Source: Anaerocolumna sp047777345
GTDB taxonomy: Bacteria; Bacillota; Clostridia; Lachnospirales; Lachnospiraceae
Length of the DNA stretch: 64,000 nt
Direction: 5' to 3'
Assembly (NCBI GenBank): GCA_047777345.1
Contig: JBKEEJ010000005.1
Coordinates: 1 to 64,000, forward strand
Shown here: piece after piece, positions 1 through 9,885 of the stretch
How the letters are laid out: every line of letters starts with the position of its first letter
Numbering within the stretch: position 1 is the stretch's first letter
The notes under the pieces: generated by a model
The model's database searches: none
What the model was told of the DNA's origin: nothing
What the model saw: the letters and a program-made list of their open reading frames with translations, nothing else
Position numbers and translations under genes: made by a program

Positions 1-2
1 AT

Positions 3-377
3 CACTTCAACACTGAAACCATTGAAATTGAAGTATCTGAAGAGTGGGGAGAAATTCTGGTCGAACTTGACCGTCAGGAATACAACATTAACCATAAAGA
101 GACTCGCCGACATACATCACTTGATGCAATGAAATATGAGGGAGAGATTTTCGCAAGCAATACCAACATTGCCGCAGAGTACATAAGAACTCAAGAAAAT
201 GAGACATTGCTAAAAGCCATCGATAGTCTTCTCCCACAGCAAAAAGAACTGGTACGAAGGGTGTACTTCAATAATGAATCCCTTGCTTCAATAGCACGAG
301 AAGAAGGGGTCAGTAAGATGGCTATTACAAACCGCATGAAAAAGATCCATGAAAAACTAAAAAAAATTTTGAGTTAG
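3..377 (+). CDS. Sigma-70-like phage regulator (5' end outside window)
   Basis: This open frame runs in from before the window, so the start is missing and at least 124 residues are present. The C-terminal half reads as a sigma-70 region 4-type helix-turn-helix. It has a helical stretch with LPQQKELVRRVYF, then SLASIAREEGVSKMAITNRM as the recognition helix pair, then a basic tail. Small proteins of this type are common in Firmicutes prophages and integrative elements, where they are thought to control transcription of element genes. An internal ATG at 129 exists, but the frame is open and protein-like upstream of it, with an acidic IEVSEEWGEILVELD stretch, so that ATG is unlikely to be the true start. 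It leads a run of plus-strand phage genes. Confidence 0.7.
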   Translation, partial: HFNTETIEIEVSEEWGEILVELDRQEYNINHKETRRHTSLDAMKYEGEIFASNTNIAAEYIRTQENETLLKAIDSLLPQQKELVRRVYFNNESLASIAREEGVSKMAITNRMKKIHEKLKKILS

Positions 378-458
378 GGGGTTTACTTTTACTGTTTTCG
401 TGGCCTAACAGTGAGGGCCAAAACATCAGTCCTAAGAAAGATGAGGTGAAAAGAGCAT

Positions 459-662
459 ATGAAACACAAACTCAAAATCAATATCTCGGATAATGACAGA
501 GATTTAGGTATTGTGAAATGTCGCAATGTCACTCTACGAGAAAGGTTTTTGCAATATCTGCTGGGGAGAAAACAGAGAGTAACGATTATTGTTCCTGGTA
601 ACAGTGTAAAGTCTGTCGATATCCGCGAAGTTTCGGAGGTAGATGATCTTGATGCATTCTAA
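459..662 (+). CDS. Small hypothetical phage protein
   Basis: This is a 67-residue protein that I do not recognise by family. It begins at an ATG preceded by GATGAGGTGAAAAG, a reasonable ribosome binding site. It has a basic central part (RERFLQYLLGRKQRVTIIV) and an acidic tail (EVSEVDDLDAF). Its last codons overlap the ATG of the downstream SNF2 helicase by 11 bases, which suggests translational coupling within the phage replication operon. No signal peptide or membrane segment is visible. Small basic proteins at this position are frequent in Clostridia phages, but their function is unknown to me. Confidence 0.6.
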   Translation: MKHKLKINISDNDRDLGIVKCRNVTLRERFLQYLLGRKQRVTIIVPGNSVKSVDIREVSEVDDLDAF

Positions 663-2144
663 ACGCGAAGAAATTATTCCAATGCCCATAAAGGGCAGAC
701 CATATAAGCATCAGATTCGTGCTTTCAATTTCATCTGCAGTCTATTTGGGCTTTTGAAGGGTGGTGGTGTTTCTGCCATTTCCGGATGGGGTGCAGCGCT
801 CCTGATGGAAATGGGCTGAAAAGCACCGGGAAAACTCTTGTCTCAATTGCCATTATAGGAGCATTGCTTGCTGCAGGAAGAATAAAACGTGTGCTGATTG
901 TTGCACCGCTTTCCATTCTTGGAGTGTGGGAGGACGAATTTAAACGGTTCGCAGATTTCCCATATCAGCTTATAGTCCTTAATGGCACGATTCAGAAGAA
1001 AATCCAACAACTAAGATTTTTAACTGGCGAAGGTGTCCATGTAGTGGTAGTCAACTACGAATCTGCATGGAGAATGGAAAAGGAACTGGCAAATTGGCAT
1101 CCTGACATTATCATCGCCGATGAAGGACATAAAATTAAAACTCATAATACAGCGGTTTCAAAAGCAATGCACCGATTGGGCTTGCTTGCACGGTATCGGC
1201 TCCTACTGACAGGAACGGTTATAACCAACAAAGCCATAGATGTATTCAGCCAGTATAAGTTTCTCGATCCATGCATCTTTGGCAACAGCTTTTATGCATT
1301 CCGAAACCGGTATTTCAACATGGTTGGCTATGGCAACCATACGCCAGTGCTGAAAAAATCAATGGAACAGGATTTGATGAAAAGGATTCACAGCATTGCA
1401 TTCCGGGCGACCAAAGCGGAGTGTCTGGATTTGCCGGAAACCACCGATATTATTCGCCATATTGAGCTTGAGCCTGTCACTTTAAAGAAATATAAAGAGC
1501 TTGTCAAACAAAGCTATACTGAGCTGTCAGCAGGAGAAGTAACAGCAACAAACATACTGACACGCTTGCTTCGTCTTTCGCAATTAACCGGGGGCTTCAT
1601 CGGAAGCGGTGACGGCGGGAAAATTGAGCAAGTCAGTGATGCCAAGTTGAAAGCTCTTGAAGATATCCTTGAAAGCAGCATTCAAGAAGGACATAAGCTG
1701 GTTGTCATAGCAAGGTATATCCCTGAAATTCATGCCATATGCAGGATGATGGAAAAAAAGAATATTGGTTATGCGTGTATTTATGGGGCAACAAAGGATC
1801 GCCAAGGGCAAGTAAACCGTTTTCAATGTGATCCCGACTGCATGGTGTTCGTAGGCCAGATTGCAACTGCTGGACTCGGTATTACGCTGACCGCTGCAAG
1901 CACAATGGTATTTTACTCCCTTGATTATTCCATGTCGAATTTCGAGCAGACAAAAGCCCGTATCCATAGAGTTGGACAAAAGAACGGCTGCACATATATC
2001 TACCTTATCGCCAAGGGTACTGTAGACTCAAAAATCCTGACTGCTCTGCGCAATAAGGCAGATCTTGCAAAAATGCTGATAGACGACTACCGCAAAGGAG
2101 CAAATCCTTTTGCCTCAGAGGGAGGTGAAAGCTATGAGCGATAA
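652..2144 (+). pseudogene. Phage SNF2-family DEAD/DEAH helicase, frame broken in Walker A
   Basis: This is a superfamily 2 helicase of the SNF2 type found in phage replication modules. The frame starts at ATG 652 and is protein-like up to LLMEMG at 802-816. It then hits TGA at 817, and the rest continues in another frame to 2144. Downstream motifs are clear: TGKT of motif I, IIADEGHK (motif II, DEGH), LLLTGT (motif III), and C-terminal GLGITLTAASTMVFY and QTKARIHRVGQKNG (motifs V and VI). Removing the eight bases 817-824 restores MGTGKT exactly, which is what the family expects. This looks like an 8-base insertion rather than a homopolymer error. A downstream ATG at 786 is in the corrected frame but would lose the N-terminus and motif I context. 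Confidence 0.82.
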
Positions 2145-2550
2145 TGCGATGTTTGAACTTGCTGACCGTCTTAAGGAGCTGCGCGAGGCAAAGAAGGCTG
2201 TTGAAGAGGAACTGAAAAGCATAAATGCAGAGATTGACGATGTTGAATACCGCCTGTCTGAGCTGATGATCAGCAGTGAGACGCAAAACTTCACAAGAGC
2301 AGGAACAATGTTCTGCCTTTCAACGACAACAAGAGCCAGTGCTGCCGCAGGCATGAAGGAGGAACTGTTTGACGCACTACGCAGTAAAGGCTTTGGAGAA
2401 CTCATCTATGAAACCGTCAATGCAAATTCCCTGTCAGCATTTGTTAAAGAACAGATTGCGGAGAATGGGGACGAGCTTCCGGACTGGCTGAAAGGCCTTG
2501 TGAATGTCTTCGAAAAGACAACAGTAACTGTGCGGAAAGCAGCAAGGTAA
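2134..2550 (+). CDS. Phage coiled-coil protein of unknown function
   Basis: This 138-residue protein starts at ATG 2134 behind GGAGGTGAAAGCT. A TTG further upstream at 2110 is in frame but has no ribosome binding site. The first 50 residues are a charged heptad-rich helix (LADRLKELREAKKAVEEELKSINAEIDD, given here as its span, residues 9-36), likely a coiled coil. A mixed C-terminal domain follows. It starts 11 bases before the end of the helicase frame, so the two are coupled. Size and position resemble small accessory proteins next to phage helicases. I do not assign a family. Confidence 0.7.
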   Translation: MSDNAMFELADRLKELREAKKAVEEELKSINAEIDDVEYRLSELMISSETQNFTRAGTMFCLSTTTRASAAAGMKEELFDALRSKGFGELIYETVNANSLSAFVKEQIAENGDELPDWLKGLVNVFEKTTVTVRKAAR

Positions 2551-2671
2551 ATAGCTTCAGAAAGCAATGCTCCAATATCAATGTTCAAGGAATAACTGTT
2601 CGAAGAACAATGCTTCAAAGAACAATGATATAGATTACATTTCAAATTCATATTTACGGAGGTATAAAAGC

Positions 2672-3425
2672 ATGAAAAACAATGAACTCGTAACTATTAA
2701 CGAAAATACAGGTTTTCTTCAGCTCGCTGATTTCAATCTTGACGAGGCAATGGCATCAGAACTTGACGGTCTTGACATGACTTTTGAACGCATAAAAATC
2801 CCGTCCGCAGGCAGCACAGTATTCGAAGTACCCGGGGAAAATCCCGGAGAACCTGATACTGTCAAAGAATTCTCAGCGGTAATTCTTTATCATCATCCAC
2901 TTTATGCATACTACAAGGACAAGTATACCGGAGGCAGTAACCCACCGGATTGCGGAAGCTTTGATGGTATAACCGGCGAAGGAGACCCCGGAGAAAGCTG
3001 TGCCAAATGTCCATATAATCAGTTTGGTTCGGGGGGAAAACGGCAGCAAAGCTTGCAAGAACCGCCGCAGGATATATGTACTGCGTGAAGGGGAGATTTT
3101 CCCGTTAATACTTTCTTTGCCTACTGGATCGTTGAAAGAGTTTTCCCGCTACATCAAAAGGCTGCTTTCTAAAGGTAAAAAATCGAACAGCGTTGTTACT
3201 CGCTTTTCTTTGAAAAAGGCGACCAATTCAAGCGGTATCACCTATTCACAGGCTCAGTTTGCTGTAGATCAGGATCTGACCGCTGACGAATATGCACTGA
3301 TAGCCAAGCTTTCAGAGCAGGTAAAAGCATTCAGTACCCGAGTTGGCCATGATACTGAACCTGCCAGTGAAGAGGTAATAAATGTAGACCCTGAATCAGG
3401 TGAAATTACTGAGCCGCTTAAGTGA
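2672..3425 (+). pseudogene. Phage replication-module protein, frameshifted at a G run
   Basis: The protein starts at ATG 2672 behind GGAGGTATAAAAGC. It is open to about 3031, where a run of six G (3031-3036) shifts the frame. With five G the two parts join as FGSGENGSKACKN and continue to 3425, giving about 250 residues. The middle has a cysteine cluster (CAKCPYNQFG and a following KACKNRRR), which suggests metal binding. The C-terminal part is acidic. Proteins with this cysteine-rich centre lie directly upstream of phage family A DNA polymerases in Clostridia phages, but I cannot name a characterised family. A one-base homopolymer change is more likely a sequencing error than a real lesion. 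Confidence 0.65.
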
Positions 3426-3482
3426 TCAAAGGCCCTATCGGAGAGTAACTTCCATCTCCGATAGGGCGGAAAGGAGAACCGC

Positions 3483-5404
3483 ATGGGATATAAATGTGTT
3501 TATACGCTATCTGAATTACAAGATTATCTGAAAACTCTGCCTTATTTGCTTTCGATTTTGAAACGTCGCCCCGCGATAAATGGAGGAACAATAAAAGTGC
3601 GGCTCTGGATGCTCATAAGGCGGATATAACAGGGATCAGTTTTTCAGTATCAGAAGGAACTGCTATATATGTTCCACTTAAACATCGTAGCGGGCGAAAT
3701 GCAGAGAACCAGGCGGCAATATGGGATTATCTGAAATTACTATTCGAATCAAAAGATGTAATAAAAGTTGCTCATAATCTGGCTTTTGAGTCTATGTTCC
3801 TTTACGCAAGAGGTATCGTCCTTCAAAAGCCTTGTTATGACACGATTGCAGCATCACAACTTACATTAAAAAGCAAGTGGGAGTTCAGAAGTCTTGCTGA
3901 CAGCGGACTTAAAACGCTTGCGCCTGCACTCTACAAAGCAGAAATGACAGAATTCTCAACGGTTACTGAAGGTAGGTTTTTCGATGCATTGAACCCTCAG
4001 GATGAGAAGACTGTCCGCTACGCTTGTGCTGACAGCGACTACACTCTTCGCTTGTATCATGTTTTCAATCAGTGGTTTGATAGATTTTTACCCAAACACA
4101 GAACTATTGTGGAAGAGGTAGAATCGCCTACATCAGTATATGTCGGGATAATGAAGTATAACGGCATATTGGTGGACAAGTCAGCCATGCTGAAGAAACA
4201 AGCGGAAGCTGCGGAAAAGATTGTCAGTATCAGAAAAGAGATTGCCGGAATTATCGGCAATGTAGAGATTGGGGCAAATGCTTCAACTTCAGCATTTAAA
4301 AAATATCTTTTTGTGGATCTCGGTCTTCCGGTAATGAAAACGACCGCAAAACATCAGGAAGCTGCCGATGATGAAACCATGATCCTATTAAAAGAATGGT
4401 GTGAATCCAACAGGCCTGAACTTGCTCGCTTATTTGATCTGGTGCAAGAGTACCGCAAATGGGGCAAACTCAAATCCACCTATATAGACGGTTATCTTCG
4501 ATTTATTGATGAGGATACCGGCAGGATTCATCCGGACCTTATGCCACTGGGGACAGAGACAGGTAGATTTGCGTCAAGAAACCCGAATATGCAGAATTGC
4601 CCGCAGAAAGATAATGACCCAATAGGCGTACGGAAATTTATCATTTCGCCAGCCGGAAAGGTTCTTTTATCCCTTGACTTTTCACAGATAGAACTGCGCG
4701 TCGGAGCATTTTATTGCAGGGACAAACGTATGCTGGAAACCTATCGTACTGGCGGTGATATCCATGCTCAGACCACTTCTGTTATTTACCGCATTCCTTT
4801 TGAGGAGGCAGCAGACAAAAATGCTCCACATTATAAAGAGCGCAGGACCATTGCAAAGAACTGCAATTTCGGTGTGTTCTATGGCCTGTTTCCTACTGGC
4901 TTACAGAGAACACTTAAATTTAAAGCTGGGCTGAACCCAACTTTGTCCGAATGTGAGACCATCATTCAAAACTTGAAATCCGGATACCCCGGTCTTGCCA
5001 AATGGCAGGATGAGGTAAAAAAGCGGGCTGCTGTAAGCTGCTATACAGAAACATGGCTGGGCAGGCGAAGATACCTGCTGGGAATTCGGTCATCCGATTG
5101 GGGCAAGAAGTCCTTTGCCGAGCGGTGCGCATTAAATACACCTATTCAAGGTACAGCGGCAGATATTCTAAAGCTTGCCTGTGGGCGCATCATCAGTGGA
5201 CTTCCCGAAAGGCTCTGGCTGAAACCTCTACTGCAGATACATGACGAGCTGGTTTTTGAATTACCGGAAGACAAGGCGGACGAAGCAGTTGTTTTTATAA
5301 AAGAGTGTATGGAAACGCAACCCTTCCCTGAATTTGATGTACCTATTGTTGCAGAGGCCTCGGTAGGGAGAAATTTTGGAGAAATGAAAGAAATGGAGGA
5401 TTGA
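3483..5404 (+). pseudogene. Phage family A DNA polymerase, frameshifted near the 5' end
   Basis: This is a phage replicative DNA polymerase of the Pol I family with a 3'-5' exonuclease domain. Exonuclease motifs are FAFDFETS (near 3545-3570), AHNLAFES and YACADSDYTLRLY. Polymerase motif A is LLSLDFSQIELRVGAF, motif B is the RRTIAKNCNFGVFYGLF region, and motif C is LLQIHDELVFELP with the catalytic HDE. The start is ATG 3483 behind AAAGGAGAACC. After about 20 codons the frame slips near 3537-3547 and the rest reads in the +2 frame to TGA 5404. Corrected length is about 640 residues, normal for phage enzymes of this group. The antirepressor gene starts 4 bases after the stop. All catalytic motifs are intact. 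Confidence 0.88.
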
Positions 5405-5408
5405 TGTT

Positions 5409-6197
5409 ATGAATAACTTACAGGTTTTTAAGGATACAGAATTTGGAGAACTTAAAGTACTCGTTATTGATGGAAAGGAATACTTTCCTGCAACAGATTG
5501 TGCAAGGATGCTTGGATACTTAGATCCCTACGATGCAATTAAGAGACATACAAAGGGGTCGGTGAAACACCGAGTCCTTACAAGCGGCGGTGAGCAGGAT
5601 ATAAAATTTATTCCGGAATGAGATCTTTTCCGATTAATTGTTAAATCAAAGCTTCCTGCTGCTGAACGCTTTGAAAGATGGGTCTTTGATGAAGTGCTGC
5701 CCACGATCAGAAAATATGGAGTTTATGCTACAGATAAAGTTATCGAAGAGATGTTTTCCAATCCTGAATATGGCATCAGGATTTTCTCTGAACTAAAGGC
5801 AGAACGCGACAGGCGGAAAGCTTTAGAAATAGAAAATGCAAAGAATAAACAGATTATCAGCGAGCTAAAGCCCAAGGCGAGCTATTATGATCTTATATTG
5901 CAAAATAAAAGCCTTGTGCCGATCAGCAAGATTGCCAAGGATTACGGAATGTCTGGCCGCGCTTTCAATAAGCTGCTTCATGAGCTCGGAGTACAGTACA
6001 AAATGGGAAATTGCTGGCTTTTATATCAGGAGTACGCCGATCAAGGATACACGCAGTCCAAGACCCATGCTATTGATGCAGAAAGAAGCGTAATGCACAC
6101 ATATTGGACACAAAAAGGAAGGCTATTTATCTATGACCTTCTTAAAAACAAGAAAGGTATATTGCCTGTAATCGAACGTGAACAAAAAAGTGCATAG
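5409..6197 (+). pseudogene. Phage antirepressor, BRO-N plus KilAC, with internal TGA
   Basis: Residues 1-70 form a BRO N-terminal domain (YFPATDCARMLGYLDPYDAIKRH), a DNA-binding fold of phage antirepressors. An in-frame TGA at 5619-5621 interrupts it exactly where homologues read EGDLFRLI. The same frame then continues with KLPAAERFERWVFDEVLPTIRKYG, a conserved BRO-N end. The C-terminal 120 residues are a KilAC domain (LVPISKIAKDYGMSGRAFNKLLHELG). A single GGA-to-TGA change would explain the stop. Full length would be 262 residues, normal for the family. Such proteins antagonise the phage repressor during induction. It sits in the replication operon between the polymerase and the primase. Confidence 0.85.
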
Positions 6198-6212
6198 GCA
6201 GGGGGTAATACC

Positions 6213-6638
6213 ATGAGTATCAGCAAGTTTAACGCGGAAGGATATTACGACCCCACACCATATGAAGCACTGCTTAGGATTGAGCGAGAGGCCAGGAAAG
6301 CGCCTTACAGACCGATGGTATTTATCTGCAGCCCATATGCTGGTGATATAGAACGTAATATCCGTAAGGCTCAGGGGTACTGCCGCTTTGCAGTGAGCAG
6401 GAATTGCATACCTATTGCTCCGCACCTCTTGTTTCCGCAGTTTATGGACGACGATGATGAACAAATGCGAAATCTGGGCTTGTACTTTGGCATGGTATTG
6501 ATGTCAAAGTGCTCAGAAGTGTGGGTATTTGGCAGAAAAATTACTAAAGGGATGTCCATTGAGATTGAAAAGGCAAAGCAGCGCAGCATTCCGATTCGGT
6601 ATTTTAATGAACGATGCGAGGAGGTGCAGTGTAAGTGA
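6213..6638 (+). CDS. DUF4406/DUF7768-like phage protein
   Basis: This 141-residue protein starts at ATG 6213 behind a GGGGGT ribosome binding site. The core VFICSPYAGDIERNIRKAQGYCRFAV, IPIAPHLLFPQFMDD and CSEVWVFGRKITKGMSIEIEKAK matches small phage proteins annotated DUF4406 or DUF7768. These are predicted to share the nucleoside 2-deoxyribosyltransferase Rossmann-like fold. The SPY and EIE positions correspond to the conserved sites of that fold. Enzymatic activity is not established, and a role in phage nucleotide metabolism is inference. Its stop codon overlaps the GTG start of the primase, so the two are coupled. Confidence 0.75.
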   Translation: MSISKFNAEGYYDPTPYEALLRIEREARKAPYRPMVFICSPYAGDIERNIRKAQGYCRFAVSRNCIPIAPHLLFPQFMDDDDEQMRNLGLYFGMVLMSKCSEVWVFGRKITKGMSIEIEKAKQRSIPIRYFNERCEEVQCK

Positions 6639-9190
6639 GCATCTCATTCCCTAAAGAATTGGCAAACCGGAAGCAATGGATCTGCTGGCGTCTGGAACCA
6701 AACACAAAGGACGGAAGAGACAGTAAAATCCCTTACAATCCCTTAACCGGTAGAAAAGCCTCAAGCACTAACCCAAACGACTGGTCGACCCTTGACGATG
6801 CGATTGCGGCAAAAGAACAATATCTCTATACCGGATTAGGTTTTGTATTCGCAAAAAGCGGAGGCTTAGTAGGGATAGACATAGATCACTGCCGCGACAA
6901 AAACACTGGGGAATTAAACGATACCGCCAAGGATATCCTTGAGCGGTTTCCGTCCTATACGGAAATCAGCCCTTCAGGAACCGGGCTTCATATTTTCTAT
7001 AAAGGGGAGATGCCTGCCAAGGGCAATAAAAACACTAAAACCGGTGTTGAAATGTATGCCCACAGCAGATACTTCACAATGACTGGCGAGCGACTGCCAA
7101 GGACTCCTGATTACATTGCTGAAGATAACGGGGCACTGGCCTGGATACATGAGAATTATATCAAAAGTAAAAAGCGGAGAGGAAAAAGCAAGAAAGACCG
7201 TAAGGTGGTTAAGCTAGAGCCGCTTACAGATGAGGAAATCTTTGAGAAAGCCCGGACAGCCGAAAACCATAAGGAATTTAATCTGCTATGGGAAGGAAAA
7301 TGGCAGGAAGCAGGGTATCCGAGCCAGTCCGAAGCCGACCTTGCTCTTTGCTGTATGCTGGCTTTCTGGTCAGGCAAAAACAAAGAGCAGATGGACAGGC
7401 TGTTTAGAAATTCCCGGTTATTCCGGGAAAAGTGGGATACGGTACATCATGCAAGTGGAGCAACATATGGGCAGGAGACACTGGATAAGGCCATTGAAGT
7501 CACAGAGAACGTATACAGCCGCGAAAGCGAGTCGGTTATCTTTGAACATGAGGGCAGGTATTACCGCACCAGAGGCGAAAGTGTGTACCCTATAACAAAC
7601 TTTATCATTCAGCCGGTGGAGATGATTGTATCGGAAGATGAAACGCAGATGACTGCTGACCTTATTACAATCCGTGATGAAATATACCGCCAGACATTTA
7701 TGACTACCGACTTCAATAACATCCAAAAATTTAAAAATATCTTGAACCGCCGGACAATATCCTTAGGCTATTTTGGCTCAGAAGGAGATTTGGAACTGCT
7801 GAAAGGTTATATATCTGAAATGGAGTGGGTAAGGAAAACAGGGGTCAAGGCTCTTGGAATTTATGAGCATGGCGGGCGGATGGTATATGTTTCAACGGAT
7901 GGTGCCATTGAAGCAGGAGGCAACATTGTTGAAGATATCGTGCAGCTTGATAAGTATAAAAGCATAACAACCGATATCCTAACCTTTGAGCCATTGACAA
8001 AGAAACAGCTTATTATGCTTGGTGAATGGCTCCTCAGCTATAACGAGCCCATAAAAACGGTATCAGTAATGGCCTGGGTGGCCGGATGCTTTATTAAACC
8101 GCATCTAAAAAAATCAGGTATCAAGTTTCCTCATTTATTGCTTGTCGGAGAACAAGGCAGCGGAAAAAGTAATACATTGGAGCGGGTTATTCTGCCGGTA
8201 TTTTCATGCAGTAAAATCCGTGCGGCTACGCAGGTTACTGCATTTACACTGATGAAGGAATCTGCATCATCGAATCTGATACCGCAGTTGATGGATGAGT
8301 TCAAGCCTTCAAAGATAGATAAGTTAAGGCTAAATGCTTTATACAACCATCTTCGAGATGCATATGACGGCCATGAAGGTGTCCGCGGTAGGGCGGATCA
8401 AAGTGCTGTTACTTATGAACTGTTGGCGCCTATTATTGTAGCTGGTGAGGAATCGCCGGATGAAGCGGCTATCAGGGAACGGAGCATAGAATTGCTTTTC
8501 AGCAAGAAGGACTTAAAACCAGCCAGCCATAGACAAGCATTTTATAAGCTGTGTGCAAAAGCGGATCTGCTTGGCAGCTTCGGTCGGAGCCTGCTGGATA
8601 TAGCACTCAGAGTATCGGTTGCTGAGGCAGAGAAGTGGTATGAGGAAGCAAAGTCAGAGATATCTGATGAGTTTCCATCTCGTATCATCAATAATCTCGC
8701 CTGTTGCTATGCCGGACTGAGCCTAGTAAACAAACTATGTGAGTTCCTTAATGTTACATGGTCTGAAGTGTTTCCCATTAACAAAGGGGCGTGTATTCGA
8801 TATCTTCAAAACGGTGTGCAGGAGTATTTGCTGGATGGCGGCAGCAATAACAAGACTATTGTAGAACAGACGCTGGAAATCATGGCCCGGATGAAACTGG
8901 CTCCGAATCAAGACTACACTTTTGATAAAGATGGCAAGGTTATCGGGATTCGTTTCTGTGATGTATATGACCGCTATACCAAGTACAGACGCGATTATGC
9001 AATCACTGGTGAATGTCTTCCATATAACCAGTTTCTGAAGCAATTGAGGCAAAGTGACTTTTTTATAGAGAGCAATAAAACGATGCGTTTCGGGAATGAA
9101 ACAAAAAAAGCCTGGGCTCTTAATTTCTCAATACTGAAAGAGCGATGCGATGTGAGCGGCTTTGAGATCACAGATATTGAGCCTCTTTAG
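6635..9190 (+). CDS. Phage primase-polymerase/helicase
   Basis: This 851-residue protein starts at GTG 6635, overlapping the previous stop by four bases, with GAGGAGGTGCAG upstream. The N-terminal third is a primase-polymerase-like domain. GLVGIDIDHC (about residues 80-89) supplies the acidic metal-binding pair, and SPSGTGLHIFYKG and VEMYAHSRYFTMTGER are further conserved motifs. The C-terminal half is a P-loop ATPase with Walker A GEQGSGKSN at about residue 504. The fusion of primase and helicase is typical of phage and plasmid replication proteins in Firmicutes. It would prime and unwind at the phage origin. The GGTAAC repeat array begins 10 bases after the stop, which fits an origin next to its initiator. 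The frame is intact. Confidence 0.85.
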   Translation: MSISFPKELANRKQWICWRLEPNTKDGRDSKIPYNPLTGRKASSTNPNDWSTLDDAIAAKEQYLYTGLGFVFAKSGGLVGIDIDHCRDKNTGELNDTAKDILERFPSYTEISPSGTGLHIFYKGEMPAKGNKNTKTGVEMYAHSRYFTMTGERLPRTPDYIAEDNGALAWIHENYIKSKKRRGKSKKDRKVVKLEPLTDEEIFEKARTAENHKEFNLLWEGKWQEAGYPSQSEADLALCCMLAFWSGKNKEQMDRLFRNSRLFREKWDTVHHASGATYGQETLDKAIEVTENVYSRESESVIFEHEGRYYRTRGESVYPITNFIIQPVEMIVSEDETQMTADLITIRDEIYRQTFMTTDFNNIQKFKNILNRRTISLGYFGSEGDLELLKGYISEMEWVRKTGVKALGIYEHGGRMVYVSTDGAIEAGGNIVEDIVQLDKYKSITTDILTFEPLTKKQLIMLGEWLLSYNEPIKTVSVMAWVAGCFIKPHLKKSGIKFPHLLLVGEQGSGKSNTLERVILPVFSCSKIRAATQVTAFTLMKESASSNLIPQLMDEFKPSKIDKLRLNALYNHLRDAYDGHEGVRGRADQSAVTYELLAPIIVAGEESPDEAAIRERSIELLFSKKDLKPASHRQAFYKLCAKADLLGSFGRSLLDIALRVSVAEAEKWYEEAKSEISDEFPSRIINNLACCYAGLSLVNKLCEFLNVTWSEVFPINKGACIRYLQNGVQEYLLDGGSNNKTIVEQTLEIMARMKLAPNQDYTFDKDGKVIGIRFCDVYDRYTKYRRDYAITGECLPYNQFLKQLRQSDFFIESNKTMRFGNETKKAWALNFSILKERCDVSGFEITDIEPL

Positions 9191-9200
9191 TATCGAAAAA

Positions 9201-9468
9201 GGTAACAAGGTAACAAAAAGGTAACGCCCGAAACGCTGATGAATAGCCACTTGTTACCGATGTTACCTTTGTTACCTCAACTTTATATATACGCGCGATA
9301 GTACCATTGCTTTTTTAAGACTAAAAAATATAAAAATAAAAATATTTGTGTATACACCTACCCCAAAAAGAGGTAACAAGGTAACAAAATGCTGAAAAGC
9401 GCTTGGGAAGCGGATTTATGAGATGCCCTTCTTGGATGTTACGAGGTTATAAGAGGGAAAAAGGTAAC
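9201..9468 (+). repeat. GGTAAC repeat array, candidate phage origin
   Basis: Nine copies of GGTAAC or its complement lie here. Three are direct (9201, 9209, 9220), three inverted (9253, 9262, 9271), two direct (9372, 9380) and one direct (9463). The first two groups face each other and could pair as a long hairpin with a loop of about 30 bases. An AT-rich stretch (about 9276-9350) lies between the inverted and the later direct copies. Spacing of 8-11 bases between copies is close to one helical turn. No gene occupies the interval between the primase stop and the VRR-NUC start. Iterated sites beside an initiator suggest an origin of replication or regulator binding sites. This is inference. 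Confidence 0.55.
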
Positions 9469-9490
9469 ATTTTTGGAGGATGAGCGGGTT

Positions 9491-9778
9491 ATGTCTGAAA
9501 AAAGTATTGTGACTAAAGTACTGCGGTACTTAAAGACAGTACCGGGGTGTTTCTGTTGGAAGGAACATGGTGGTATGTACGGGACAGCGGGGATACCAGA
9601 CATTATTGCCTGTGTAAATGGACGGTTTATAGCTTTTGAAATAAAAACCCCATCGGGAAAGACAACAAAACTGCAGGAAGCAACTATAAGGAAAATCCTC
9701 AATGCCGGAGGAGTGGCAGCGGTTGTCCATTCGGTAGATGAGGTGAAGGCTATTCTGGAAAAGCATGGCCTTCTATAA
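9491..9778 (+). CDS. VRR-NUC domain nuclease
   Basis: This 95-residue protein is a minimal VRR-NUC domain of the PD-(D/E)XK nuclease superfamily. Visible elements are the N-terminal VLRYLKTVPGCFCWKEHGG, GTAGIPDIIACVNGRFIAFEIK (with the GIPDii and EIK catalytic core) and a C-terminal AGGVAAVVHSVDEVKAIL. ATG 9491 is chosen because GGAGGA lies 10 bases upstream. An in-frame TTG at 9473 overlaps that site. In Clostridia phages this nuclease usually lies in the replication block next to the primase, as here, and is presumed to process branched or looped DNA. Confidence 0.88.
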   Translation: MSEKSIVTKVLRYLKTVPGCFCWKEHGGMYGTAGIPDIIACVNGRFIAFEIKTPSGKTTKLQEATIRKILNAGGVAAVVHSVDEVKAILEKHGLL

Positions 9779-9885
9779 AGAACGAAGACAATAACGAACA
9801 AGGAAACAAGCACTGCAAAGCAACGCAAAAAGCACACTGCTTCAAAGATCAAGGTTTTTTTATCTTGATTTTTTGGAGGTGCGAT

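Noticed and set aside
2567..2671. Longer N-terminal extension of the phage gene at 2672, starting at ATG 2567
   Set aside because: The extension is low-complexity (repeats of SKNN) without a ribosome binding site, while ATG 2672 has a strong GGAGG.
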